Shown: positions 34,046 to 47,200 of the stretch, one piece after another
Position numbering within the stretch: position 1 is the stretch's first letter
Layout of the letters: each line of letters opens with the position of its first letter
Source of the DNA: Deltaproteobacteria bacterium
GTDB taxonomy: Bacteria > Desulfobacterota > GWC2-55-46
Assembly: GCA_020846435.1 (NCBI GenBank)
Contig: JADLDY010000001.1
Span: 1-64,000, forward strand
DNA length: 64,000 bases
Direction of reading: 5' to 3'
Notes under the pieces: generated by a model
The model's input: only the letters and a program-made list of their open reading frames with translations
Told to the model about the DNA's origin: nothing
Database searches by the model: none
Program-made: the position numbers and the translations under genes

Positions 34046-35026
34046 ATGCGCGCTGGATCGCGTTTGTTGCTGCCGTTATTGTTCACTGTCTTTTTTGCCG
34101 GTCAGGCCTGGGCCGCGCCTTCGGACGCAGACTGGTCGAAGGCAGGGCACAGGGACGTCACGCTTTTTTACCCGGGGGTCGCTTCCTGGGAGTTTTTGAA
34201 CGGTGATGACCACCGCTTGGGCGGCAGGGAGATAAAAAAGGGCAAGAAGGACTGCCGCCACTGCCACATGAGCAAGGATGGCGAGCTTGACCTCAAGGCC
34301 GCCGAGATAGCGGCCGGGTCCATGAGGATGAAGAGGTCGCACAACCCCTTCGAGCCGGAGCCTGTTGCCGGAAAAAAAGGGCTGATGAAGGCCGGCGTGA
34401 AGGCCGCGTATGATTCCGAGAACCTCTATGTAAGGGTCGAGTGGGAGTCAAAGGGCTCAGGATGGCGCTCCAGGGGCACCCCTGACAGGGTCTCCATACA
34501 GATGAACGGCGCAGAGCCGTACTTCGCCAAGTACGGCTGTTTCATAACCTGCCATAACGACGCCAATACCATGCCGGGGAGCCCGTCGAGGCGGGAGGTC
34601 GCCGCCAACCCGGCCTATAACGGCAGGGATGACGTGAGGCTCTACGCCTTTTACGCCAAGGGCTCGTGGGACGGCCCGAGGCACGGCGACAGGCTCAAAA
34701 ACGGGCTTATAGACTTGAAGTCAGTCGAGTTTGAAGGCGGCAAGGCGACGAGCCGCGACGGCTGGGTCTTTGATGACCGCGCGTGGGAGGAAAAAGACTC
34801 TCCCGGCGGCGGCGCTTTCTCGAACGGCAGGTATTCGGCCGTTTTCAGCTTCCGTCTCAAGTCAGCCGACAAATTCGACGTGAATGTCTCAGAGGGCGAA
34901 GTCGTGCCGATAGCCATATCCATACACGACGAAGGGGCTGAGAAGAGAAAGCATTTTGTCTCTTTCCCAGTGGCAATAGGCATAGGCGCGGCCGCGGAAG
35001 TGCGCGCCGTCAAACTCTCCAGATAA
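34046..35026 (+). CDS. Diheme EB_dh-type periplasmic cytochrome c
   Basis: 326 residues from the ATG at 34046, chosen for its GGAGGGG site; ATGs at 34028 and 34034 are alternatives. Signal peptide to about residue 23 (AWA). The heme motif CRHCH is at 70-74; a second, CFITCH at 165-170, has three residues between the cysteines (CX3CH). The beta-rich body (VKAAYDSENLYVRVEWES, VSIQMNGAEPYFAKYG) fits the ethylbenzene-dehydrogenase-related heme-binding family. The alternative, a one-heme protein with a non-heme CX3CH, is less likely. It follows the heme chemoreceptor and precedes the porin-cytochrome. Confidence 0.7.
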   Translation: MRAGSRLLLPLLFTVFFAGQAWAAPSDADWSKAGHRDVTLFYPGVASWEFLNGDDHRLGGREIKKGKKDCRHCHMSKDGELDLKAAEIAAGSMRMKRSHNPFEPEPVAGKKGLMKAGVKAAYDSENLYVRVEWESKGSGWRSRGTPDRVSIQMNGAEPYFAKYGCFITCHNDANTMPGSPSRREVAANPAYNGRDDVRLYAFYAKGSWDGPRHGDRLKNGLIDLKSVEFEGGKATSRDGWVFDDRAWEEKDSPGGGAFSNGRYSAVFSFRLKSADKFDVNVSEGEVVPIAISIHDEGAEKRKHFVSFPVAIGIGAAAEVRAVKLSR

Positions 35027-35036
35027 GGTGACGGGA

Positions 35037-36209
35037 ATGACGAAGCGCAGGCCCTGGCCGTTGCAAAGCTGTGAATCTTTTCTGTGCGCGCTCGCGCTCG
35101 CTCTTCTCGCTTTTTTAGTTCCGTCTTCCGTCGAGGCGTACCCGTCCTTTGCCCGCCATGTCGGCAGGGACTGCGGCTACTGCCACACGGCCTTCCCGAA
35201 GCTAAACGACACAGGCAGGACCTATCTTGCCAACGGCTACCGTTTCGAGGCTGAAGGCGAATGGAAGGACGTTAAAGACCTTCAGTCTATTCCCGTCTCC
35301 TTCGAGGTCGAGGTCGAAGGGCTTTACGACAACATAAAGAACGGCGGCGACTGGTCCGAGGCTTCAGACCTCAAGGTCGAGGAGGCCGAGGTCATCTCAG
35401 GCGGGGCTTTCGGCAGGCAGGGGCGCGTGACGGCCCTTTTGTCGGTTGCGGTAGAGCAGGCCAATGACGGCAGTTTCGACACTGTCATACCAAAGGCCTT
35501 TTTTCAGGTGAACGACCTCTTCGGGCCGGCAGGCTCCGGAAGGCTCAACCTCAGGGCAGGGATAGACGAGGTCGGCCTGCCGTTTTTCCGTCCCACAAGC
35601 ACGCCTATATCGAACGCCATGTTCGCCGAGACTCTCATAGGTGCCATAGGCGCCTCAGAGAGGCTCATCGAGGTGAACGGCTCGTTCATGAGCGAGGGCA
35701 ACCGGATTCTCTCTCACAGGTACAGGGCCGGAGTGGTGAGGGAGCCTGTCGAGAGCGATAACAAGCTCAAGGGTTTTTACGCGTCATGGGCCGCGACCGT
35801 CGATGAGTATTTGAGCTTCGGGGCGATCTTCAGGGCAGGGGAGGAGAGCGAGACAGGCCGGGACATCTCATACCAGAGGTACGCTCTCGCGGCTGAGGTG
35901 GAGACAGGCCCCTTTATCCTCACGGCCGCTTATTTGCGCTCCAAACGGGAGGGTTCAGTCTCTGACGGGGACGACTTTCTTCTGGAAGCCCTTTATTTCA
36001 TTAAGAGATTCACCTTGGGGGCCCGCTACGAGACCGCTGATTTCGAGGGCTCTGAGGCAGCCAGGTCACAGACCTTCATGGCAAGGTACGATATCATGAG
36101 CAACTCGTTTGTCCAGTTCGAGTACAGGCACCGCGAGGACCCGGACACGGTGGCTGGAGGCGGCGAGCTTGAGGACAAGGCGAGGCTCATATTCACGGCC
36201 CTTTTTTAG
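35037..36209 (+). CDS. Monoheme cytochrome fused to outer-membrane beta-barrel (Cyc2-like)
   Basis: 390 residues from the ATG at 35037 with AAGGTGA upstream; a GTG at 35028 is possible. Signal peptide to about residue 34. The heme segment PSFARHVGRDCGYCH (heme motif 46-50) followed by TAFPKLNDTGR..LANGYRF matches the cytochrome domain of Cyc2-type iron oxidases and related heme porins. The remaining 310 residues alternate polar and hydrophobic positions with frequent aromatic belts and end in ALF, as outer-membrane barrels do. It could carry electrons across the outer membrane. Whether it oxidises iron is unproven. Confidence 0.7.
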   Translation: MTKRRPWPLQSCESFLCALALALLAFLVPSSVEAYPSFARHVGRDCGYCHTAFPKLNDTGRTYLANGYRFEAEGEWKDVKDLQSIPVSFEVEVEGLYDNIKNGGDWSEASDLKVEEAEVISGGAFGRQGRVTALLSVAVEQANDGSFDTVIPKAFFQVNDLFGPAGSGRLNLRAGIDEVGLPFFRPTSTPISNAMFAETLIGAIGASERLIEVNGSFMSEGNRILSHRYRAGVVREPVESDNKLKGFYASWAATVDEYLSFGAIFRAGEESETGRDISYQRYALAAEVETGPFILTAAYLRSKREGSVSDGDDFLLEALYFIKRFTLGARYETADFEGSEAARSQTFMARYDIMSNSFVQFEYRHREDPDTVAGGGELEDKARLIFTALF

Positions 36210-36260
36210 GCAGGACTTAGACCCCGCATATGCTCCCTGATTGCGCGCGTTGGGCTTGTG

Positions 36261-36292
36261 ATGCTTTGAAAAACGGAGTTTTTCAGCAACCT
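36261..36292. repeat. Fragment of family A repeat end
   Basis: Only the terminal part (GGAGTTTTTCAGCAACCT) is recognisable, 80 nt after the porin-cytochrome stop. Confidence 0.4.
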
Positions 36293-36305
36293 GTTAAGAG
36301 GCTTA

Positions 36306-36893
36306 ATGGGCGATAGGGAAGAAATAGACATACTTGACGGCAAGATCGCCAGGCTCAAGGTCGAGTACGAGCAGTACTTCGCAAGGGTACTTAAAAGAGA
36401 GCCTGTGAAGCTGCGCGAAGAGATCGAAAGGACTATCCTCGCCTACGGCAACAAGGTCATAAACAACACCTCCACCAAGTTCAAGCTCAACGCCATAGTC
36501 GCCAAATACAATTCCTATAAGCAGTATTGGACAAGGGTCCTGCGCGCCATAGAAGAAGGCACTTACGTCAGGAAGGCCGAGGGCGCGCTTGACGGGCCGA
36601 TAGCCAAAGGGCCTTCTTCGCCTCCGAGCCCTGAGCCGAGGGTAAAAGCTCCCTCAAGGGAAGAGCGCGTCGATGACAGCGGCGTCTCCGGGATCTATGA
36701 GAAGTACATAGAGGCAAGGCGTCAGTGCAACGAGCCTGTCGAGGGCATAACGATCGAGACCCTGCAGAAGACCATGGACCAGTACAAGAAGAAGATAGAA
36801 GAGCAGTTCAAGACCTCGAACCTGGAGTTCAAGGTCTCCATCAAGGACGGACACGCCAAGCTTTCAGTCACGCCCAAGAAGGCCGCCTCTTAG
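36306..36893 (+). CDS. MXAN_5187 C-terminal-domain-like protein
   Basis: 195 residues, soluble. Residues 1-85 form a helical region (IDILDGKIARLKVEYEQYFARVLKREP). A Pro/Ser linker (about 95-118) precedes a C-terminal unit IYEKYIEARRQCNEP...GITIETLQKTMDQYKKKIEEQF...VKDG-like strand. That unit matches a small deltaproteobacterial family known from MXAN_5187, of unknown function. The ATG follows AGAGG. It stands between the cytochrome cassette and zupT; no functional link is clear. Confidence 0.65.
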   Translation: MGDREEIDILDGKIARLKVEYEQYFARVLKREPVKLREEIERTILAYGNKVINNTSTKFKLNAIVAKYNSYKQYWTRVLRAIEEGTYVRKAEGALDGPIAKGPSSPPSPEPRVKAPSREERVDDSGVSGIYEKYIEARRQCNEPVEGITIETLQKTMDQYKKKIEEQFKTSNLEFKVSIKDGHAKLSVTPKKAAS

Positions 36894-36944
36894 GAAAGCC
36901 TTCCAAAGTTTTCTTCTGTCCACGGTTTTTTCTCTTCAATCCCC

Positions 36945-36972
36945 TTTATTTTCCCTGATAAGCTAATATAAT
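36945..36972 (+). promoter_or_regulatory. Candidate promoter of zupT
   Basis: Perfect TATAAT (36967-36972) with a TTTATT -35-like hexamer (36945-36950) at 16 bp, 62 nt upstream of the zupT ATG. Confidence 0.45.
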
Positions 36973-37033
36973 GAAGTAGCGGCGAAGGAGCTCATGGTTT
37001 TCTTTTTGCCTGAATGTCTCAGGGGGGCTTCAT

Positions 37034-37927
37034 ATGAGTGGCATATGGGTCGCGATAGGGCTCACGCTCTTTGCCGGGCTCGCGACCGGCATCGGGAGCG
37101 CGATAGCCTTTTTCGCGAGCAGGACGAACTACCGCTTCCTTTCGGTCTCGACAGGTTTTTCAGCTGGCGTCATGCTCTACGTCTCTTTTGTCGAGATATT
37201 CATAAAGGGTACTGACGCGCTGGTCAATGCCTATGGCCATTACTGGGGCCACTGGGTCAACGCTGGCTCTTTCTTCGGCGGCATAGCCCTCATAGCGATA
37301 ATAGACAACCTCATCCCCGCGGCTGAAAACCCGCACGAAACGCACTCCGGGGCTGAAAGCGACCCGCTGCGTAACCCGTTGGCTCCGGTGCCTCACTTCG
37401 AGAAGGCGGCCCATGCCTCAGAGGCTTACGCGGGCATGCACGACCACAGCCGCCAGAAGCTCCTTCGCATGGGCCTTTTCACGGCCCTTGCCATAGCCAT
37501 CCATAACTTCCCTGAGGGGCTCGCGACCTTCCTGGCCGCTCTCCAGGACCCGAAACTTGGCGTCGCCATAGCCGTGGCGGTCGCCCTCCACAATATTCCC
37601 GAAGGCATAAGCGTGTCGGTGCCCATATATTACGCGACAGGCAAGCGTAGCCGTGCTTTTGCCTACTCGTTCCTGAGCGGCCTTGCTGAGCCTGTCGGGG
37701 CGGTCATAGCTTATTTTGCCATACGGCTCATCATGGGAGGCGAGGGCGGCGTACTCCCTCCTCAGGTGATGGGCGTGCTCTTCGGAGGGGTAGCGGGCAT
37801 AATGGTATATATCAGCCTGGACGAACTTCTGCCAACGAGCCGCGCCTACGGCAAGGGGCACGACAGCATCTTCGGTTTGCTGGCGGGGATGGTCGTCATG
37901 GCGTTGAGTCTGCTTCTGATGAAGTGA
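37034..37927 (+). CDS. zupT: ZupT-type ZIP divalent metal importer
   Basis: 297 residues, eight predicted helices. Conserved metal-site segments are [14 protein letters not shown] and [13 protein letters not shown] (His, Asn, Pro-Glu in helices 4 and 5). A His-containing loop (about 95-135) lies between helices 3 and 4. ZupT imports zinc and other divalent metals at the inner membrane. It is about 40 residues longer than the E. coli protein because of that loop. AGGGGGG precedes the ATG. No Zur or Fur box was recognised. Confidence 0.9.
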   Translation: MSGIWVAIGLTLFAGLATGIGSAIAFFASRTNYRFLSVSTGFSAGVMLYVSFVEIFIKGTDALVNAYGHYWGHWVNAGSFFGGIALIAIIDNLIPAAENPHETHSGAESDPLRNPLAPVPHFEKAAHASEAYAGMHDHSRQKLLRMGLFTALAIAIHNFPEGLATFLAALQDPKLGVAIAVAVALHNIPEGISVSVPIYYATGKRSRAFAYSFLSGLAEPVGAVIAYFAIRLIMGGEGGVLPPQVMGVLFGGVAGIMVYISLDELLPTSRAYGKGHDSIFGLLAGMVVMALSLLLMK

Positions 37928-37930
37928 TGC

Positions 37931-38052
37931 AGGTTGCCTCAAGCTTCCCATCTGCGTTGTCGTCATCAAAGCTCGTAATTGCGGCGTACAAACAAAGTAC
38001 GCCGCATTCCTCGCTTTTCGACTCCTCGCATCTGGAACTTTTTGAGCAACCT
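37931..38052. repeat. Family A repeat after zupT
   Basis: 122 bp with inverted ends AGGTTGCCTCAAGCTTCCC and GAACTTTTTGAGCAACCT. The central GCGGCGTAC/GTACGCCGC dyad is intact, and the interior is nearly identical to the copy at 24278-24400. Confidence 0.85.
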
Positions 38053-38103
38053 GTGTTACTTTGGCATTTTTCAGCAGCTGATACTGCGGGGCCATGAAAA
38101 TAA

Positions 38104-38140
38104 AAAAGGCGGGGTCTTCTGACCCCGCCTTTTGTTTTGT
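38104..38140. terminator. Bidirectional terminator downstream of atpC
   Basis: 13-bp perfect stem (38104-38116 with 38121-38133), TTCT loop, A tract on one side and T-rich tract on the other. It ends the minus-strand ATP synthase operon and would also stop plus-strand transcription from zupT. Confidence 0.9.
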
Positions 38141-38153
38141 TATCTGTCTTACT

Positions 38154-38564
38154 TCAGCCTTTTCTTTCCTTGACCCTGATCTTTGCCGCGGCGTACTCGA
38201 CCTTGTCAACGGCCTGGTTATATGCCGGGTCGTCCTGGGAGAGGGCTTTCATCGCGTCCTCGGCCTTCTGGAGCTCCGCTCTGGCGGCCTCAAGGATTAT
38301 CTCGGCCTCTGTCTCGGCCGCGTCCACGAGTATCGTCGTCTTGTCAGGAAGGACTTCCGCGTACCCGCCGCTTACCGCGAGTATCCCTGTTTCCGAGCCC
38401 TTCTTGTAGCTTATCTCGCCGGGGCGCAGAGTAGTGAGAAAAGGCGTGTGTCCGGCAAGGACGCCGAAGTCGCCGTCGCGCCCGGGGGCGGTCACTTCAT
38501 CGACTTCCCTCGAGAGGAGCTTACGGAGCGGTGTTACTATCTCAAGCAGTATGGTCTCAGCCAT
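38154..38564 (-). CDS. atpC: ATP synthase F1 epsilon subunit
   Basis: 136 residues: N-terminal beta-sandwich (LEIVTPLRKLLSREVDEVTAPGRDGDFGVLAGH) and a C-terminal helical hairpin rich in Ala/Glu. It couples F1 rotation to Fo and can inhibit ATP hydrolysis. The ATG is 1 nt past the atpD stop region, and it is the last operon gene. Confidence 0.95.
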   Translation of the reverse strand: MAETILLEIVTPLRKLLSREVDEVTAPGRDGDFGVLAGHTPFLTTLRPGEISYKKGSETGILAVSGGYAEVLPDKTTILVDAAETEAEIILEAARAELQKAEDAMKALSQDDPAYNQAVDKVEYAAAKIRVKERKG

Positions 38565-38565
38565 C

Positions 38566-40068
<1,503 letters not shown>

Positions 40069-40076
40069 TCAGTCAC

Positions 40077-40943
40077 TTATTTCAGCGCTTCCGCGCCGCC
40101 GATGATCTCCATGAGCTCTCTGGTGATGGCGGCCTGACGGAGCCTGTTGTACACGAGCGTGAGCCCGCCTATCATCGAACCAGCGTTCTTGGAGGCCGAA
40201 TCCATCGAGGTCATCCTCGCGCCGTGCTCGCTGGCCGAGGTCTCGAGGAGGGCCCTGAAGGCCTGCACTTCGACGTACTTCGGCAGAAGGGACGCGAGCA
40301 CCGCCCCTTCGGAGGGCTCGTAGAGGTACTCGCCCTGTGAGCCGTCCTCTTTTTTGTCCGCGTTAACGGCCGCGGAGACCGGAAGGAGCTTTTGCGTCAC
40401 AGGCGTCTGCGTCATGGCGCTCTTGAACTCGCTGAAGACTATGTGCACTTCGTCGAGATCGCCGTTCATGTAGGAGGCGACGACGTCGTTGGCTATCTCG
40501 ACGGCCGTTCCATAGCCCGGCCTGCCGCCGCCTATTGCGCGGGCGTTCAGTATCTTGAAGCTCCTTCTCTTGAAGTACTCCGCGCCCCTTTTCCCGACCA
40601 GATAGAGGCTCACTTCGGAAGATTTGTTCTCCCTTATGAACCTTTCAGCCGTGCGCAGGAGCTGGGAGTTGAAGCCTCCGCAAAGGCCTCTGTCGGATGT
40701 GAAGAGTATGAGGCCGACCTTGGCGTTGCCCCTGTTCTCAAGGAGAGGGTGGCTGTCGGACGACGCCTTTGAAGCCAGAGAGTTGATAAGCTCGAGCATC
40801 TTCTCGGCGTAGGGCCTGGCGGCCGTTATCTCGTCCTGGGCGCGCTTCAGCTTCGCCGCCGAGACCATTTTCATGGCCTTTGTGATCTGGCGGGTGTTCT
40901 TGACCGACTTTATTCTTCTTTTTATGTCTTTAAGGTTTGGCAT
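40077..40943 (-). CDS. atpG: ATP synthase F1 gamma subunit
   Basis: 288 residues. N-terminal KDIKRRIKSVKNTRQITKAMKMVSAAKL and C-terminal YNRLRQAAITRELMEIIGGAEAL helices form the rotor coiled coil. The 89 nt between atpG and atpD hold no gene. Confidence 0.97.
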   Translation of the reverse strand: MPNLKDIKRRIKSVKNTRQITKAMKMVSAAKLKRAQDEITAARPYAEKMLELINSLASKASSDSHPLLENRGNAKVGLILFTSDRGLCGGFNSQLLRTAERFIRENKSSEVSLYLVGKRGAEYFKRRSFKILNARAIGGGRPGYGTAVEIANDVVASYMNGDLDEVHIVFSEFKSAMTQTPVTQKLLPVSAAVNADKKEDGSQGEYLYEPSEGAVLASLLPKYVEVQAFRALLETSASEHGARMTSMDSASKNAGSMIGGLTLVYNRLRQAAITRELMEIIGGAEALK

Positions 40944-41018
40944 GGTCCTTTGGAGCCACCTTTAGTGTGTTTTTACCGAAAATCGATCTTTTTCCTGATT
41001 TTCAGAGGCAGTCGCTGA

Positions 41019-43080
<2,062 letters not shown>

Positions 43081-43081
<1 letters not shown>

Positions 43082-44043
43082 CAGTTAAGCCTCAGGTTGT
43101 TAAGGTATCCTTTTACGAGCCTGGCCTGGTCGTCCGGCGAGAGCTCCTTTTTCAATATCTCTTCGGCCAGCTCGATAGCGACTCTGGCGGCCTCTTCGCG
43201 TATCTCGATGCGGGCCTTCTTTATTTCCTGCTCGGCCGCGACCTTTGCCTGGGCCTTCAACGCCTCGGCGCTCTTGGCCGCCTCGGCGATTATGCGGGCT
43301 TTCTCGGCCTGGCCTTCGAGCTTCAATTCGTTATGTATCTCGGCGACCTTCCTGTCGAGAAGGGAGAGTTTTTCCCTGTACTCGGCGGCGTTCCTGTCGG
43401 CGGCGTCCTTGGCTTTTCTTGCTTCCTCTATCGCGTTCTTTATCTCCGAGCTCCTCTTGGCGAGAAGCTTGGCTATGGCCTTTGTCCACACGAGGTAGAC
43501 GCCTACGGCCAGTATCACGAAGTTTATTATCTTCCAGGTCATGCCTGAGTCGCCGTGTCCGCCCTCAGAGGAGGCAAAAGAGAGCGTTGGGATGAGAAGG
43601 CCTATAATAAGGAAGCCGACCACGTTCCTCTCGAGGACCTTGCCGGCTATCTCCCGGGCAAGCGACTTCGCTTCCGTGCCGAGGCCCGCGATGGCGCTCT
43701 TCTTGCTCGCCTCGATCTCGGTCCTTATGCCGGAGAGCTCCTTGAAGGCTTCGGCTCTGGCGGCCTCTAAGGTCGCCTTTTCCTTTTCAACGCCTTCGAG
43801 CCTTATCCTGGCGCGTTCTTCATTGCCCTTTACAGCCGCTTCCCTGAGCTTCTTCTCATAGGCGATGATGCCGTCGGCTATTTCCTTGTCGGTCTCAGCG
43901 GCCTTCCTGATGAAGCCGCCTATCTGAGAGTCCCTCTCGGCGAGTATCTTCTGCACGGGCTTGTAGAGGAAGCTGTTCAGGATGAGGAGGAGTATGAAAA
44001 AGCCGATTATCTGGATTAAAAGGGTATAGTCGATTGATATCAT
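43081..44043 (-). CDS. atpF: Fused ATP synthase b'-b stalk subunit
   Basis: 320 residues joining two subunits normally made separately. Residues 1-139 are a complete b': membrane helix (about 5-27), then a charged stalk ending AREIAGKVLER. Residues 141-320 are a complete b, including its usual hydrophobic leader (GFLIIGLLIPTLSFASSEGG) and membrane helix (about 168-187). The frame crosses the join without a stop. A GTG at 43623 (residue 141) preceded by GAGAGGAAC could also start b alone. A genuine fusion would leave an extra hydrophobic segment in the stalk. Either a true fusion, dual initiation, or a lost stop by assembly error is possible. The a and c genes are absent here, as in Geobacter-type genomes. 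Confidence 0.85.
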
Positions 44044-44194
44044 TTTTTTTAGTTAAGTCCCTGTTTTTTTTACACTACACCCCATTGGCGCGCTTTAATT
44101 TTCAAGCTGGCGGCCTTTTGGGGAGTTCTTTAGGTTTATTAGGGGTATGTTTCAGGTCCCTGAACCTAAAACAGAGTATTGCTATCATAGGCCA

Positions 44195-44211
44195 AACTTG
44201 ATTGTCAAGTT
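44195..44211. promoter_or_regulatory. Perfect dyad upstream of the ATP synthase operon
   Basis: AACTTGA-TTG-TCAAGTT, a 7-bp perfect inverted repeat that contains a minus-strand TTGACA. The accompanying -10 is unclear (TATGAT at 13 bp, TAGCAA at 18 bp). It may be an operator over the atp promoter. The rest of the 220-nt gap contains only a small GCCCC/GGGGC hairpin at 44218-44231 after cusA. Confidence 0.35.
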
Positions 44212-44263
44212 AATTGTGCCCCGGAAGGGGCGGCAGGAGGGTCCGCAGGGAGGGAAGGCGCTC

Positions 44264-47200
44264 TCAGTCCCTGAGCCTCCTTCCCTTCCACAGGGCGTAG
44301 ATGGCCGGGAGCACGAGGAGCTCGAGAAGCCCTGAGGTCAGCATTCCTCCGACCATTGGGGCGGCGATTTTTTTCATGACGTCCGCGCCCGTCCCTGTGC
44401 TCCACATTATGGGAAGGAGCCCGAGGATTATGGCGGTGATGGTCATGATCTTGGGGCGCACCCTTGAAACAGACCCTTCCATTATGGCTTCCTTGAGGTC
44501 GGCTTTCGTCTCGAGCCTTCCCTCGGCCTTCCTTTTCGCGAGAGAGAGGTTGAGGTATATGAGCATTATTATGCCCATCTCAGCGTCCAGGCCAGCGAGA
44601 GCTATGAAGCCGACAGCAAACCCTATTGAGAGGTTGTAGCCGAGTATATACATGAGCCAGGCCGCGCCTATGAAAGAGAACGGCACGGCAAGGAGTATGA
44701 TGAGGCACTCGGTCACAGATCTGAAGTTAAGGTACAGGAGAAGGAATATTATGAGGAGCGTCAGCGGCACTATGACCTTGAGCTTGTCAAAGGCCCTTTC
44801 CATGTACTCGTACTGCCCGCTCCACGAGGCGTAGTAGCCGGGAGGGAATTTTACATTCTCTTCTACCGCGGCTTTCGCCTCTTTGACGTATCCGCCTATG
44901 TCAGTGTCCCTGACATCGACGAATATCCATGTGGTAAGCAGGGCGTTCTCCGTCCTTATGGCCGGCGGGCCCATGTTCACTCTGATGTCGGCGACCTGTG
45001 AAAGGGGTATCTGGGCTCCGTTCATCGCGGGGATGAGCACCCGTTCGAGCTTGTCTATGTCGTCCCGGAGCTCCCTCATGTAGCGGACGTTCACGGGATA
45101 GCGCTCGAGCCCCTCGACGGTTGTCGTCACATTCTCTCCGCCAATGGCGGCCATGATGACAGACTGCACGTCCTCGATCTTGAGGCCGTACCTTGCGGCC
45201 TCCTCCCTCTTGATGGAGATATCGAGGTAGTAGCCTCCGCCAGTCCTTTCAGCGTAGGCGCTTGAAGTGCCGGGGAGCTTTTTAACCACGCTCTCGACCT
45301 CGAGCGCGACCCTCTCGAGCTCTTTTAAGTCCTTGCCGAAGACCTTTATCCCGACAGGCGTCCGTATGCCGGTCGACAGCATGTCTATTCTGGCCTTTAT
45401 GGGCATGGTCCAGGCATTGGTCACGCCCGGCATCGAGAGGGCTTCATTCATCTCATCGACGAGGCTTTCCATTGTCACGCCCGGGCGCCACTCGTCTTTC
45501 GGCTTGAGGGTTATTATTGTCTCGAACATCTCGAAAGGAGCCGGGTCGGTCGCCGTCAGAGCCCTGCCTGCCTTGCCGAATACGCTTTCGACCTCGGGGA
45601 AGCCCTTTATTATCCTGTCCTGCGTCTGGAGCATCTCGGAGGCTTTCGTGACCGACACCCCGGGGAGCGTGACCGGCATGTAAAAGAGGGTGCCTTCGTT
45701 CAGGGCCGGCATGAACTCGCTGCCAAGCCTGCTTGCCGGAAAGATACTGACGGCAAGCGCCGCGAGCGCGACGAGTATCGTCGTTTTCTTGTGCCTGAGG
45801 ACTCTTTCGATGGCCGGCCTGTAGAGCCGGATGATGGCTCTTGTGACAGGGTTGTGCTCCTCGGGCCGTATCCTCCCCTTGATTAAAAGGCCCATGAGGA
45901 CCGGCACGAGCGTTATAGAAAGGATTGCGGCCGCGGCCATGGCGAAGGTCTTGGTATATGCGAGCGGACGGAAGAGCTTGCCCTCTTGCGCCTCGAGCGT
46001 GAAGATGGGCATGAACGAGACTGTTATTATGAGGAGCGAGAAGAAAAGCGAAGGGCCGACCTCTTTTGCGGCCCGGCCTACGGCCTCCCACCTGTCCTCT
46101 TTGTCTCCTGCCTTTTCGAGGTGCTTGTGCCCGTTCTCGACCATTATTATCGCGCCGTCTATCATCGCGCCTATTGCTATGGCTATGCCGCCGAGGCTCA
46201 TGATGTTAGCGTTGATGTCCATGAGGCGCATGACGATGAAGGAGGCGAGTATGCCGATTGGCAGCATTATTATGGCGACGAGCGACGACCTGAAGTGCAG
46301 AAGGAATATTACGCAGACGAGGGATACAAGGATGGATTCCTCTATGAGCTTTTCCTTGAGTGTGGCTATTGCCTCGTATATGAGGCCGCTCCTGTCGTAG
46401 ACGGCCCTTACTGTCACGCCTTCCGGCAGTCCGGTCTCGATCTCCTTGAGCTTTTCCTTGACGCCGTTTATGACGTCGAGCGCGTTCTCGCCGAAGCGCA
46501 TGACGACTATGCCGCCGACCGCCTCGCCCTCTCCGTTGAGCTCTGCTATCCCTCTTCTTTCGTCAGGGCCGACCTCCACCCTCGCGACGTCCTTTATGCG
46601 GATGGGCGTGCCTGTGCGGTCTGACCTCAAGACGATGTTCTCTATGTCAGGGACGCTCTTTATGTAGCCGAGGCCCCTTACCATGTACTCGCGCTCGGCC
46701 ATCTCCACGACGCGCCCTCCGACGTCGCTGTTGCTCATCTGGAGGGACTTTACTACTTCATCGATAGATACGCCGTAGGCGGTAAGCCTCCTCGGGTCGA
46801 TGTTCACCTGGTACTGCTTCACGAAGCCGCCTATCGAGGCGACTTCAGATACTCCGGGCACGGATGTGAGCTGGTAGCGGATGAACCAGTCCTGTATGGA
46901 GCGCAGCTGGGCGAGGTCGTAGCCTTCTCCCTCGACCACATACTCGTAGACCCAGCCGACCCCTGTCGCGTCAGGGCCGAGAGTGGGGGAGACGCCTTTG
47001 GGGAGCTTGCCTGAGGCGAAGTTCAGGTACTCCAATACCCTCGAGCGCGCCCAGTAGATGTCGGTTCCGTCTTCGAATATCACATATACGAAGGAGACGC
47101 CGAAGAACGAATAGCCTCTTACGACCTTTGCCCTGGGCACCGAGAGCATGGCCGTCGTAAGCGGGTAGGTTATCTGGTCTTCGACGACCTGCGGGGCCTG

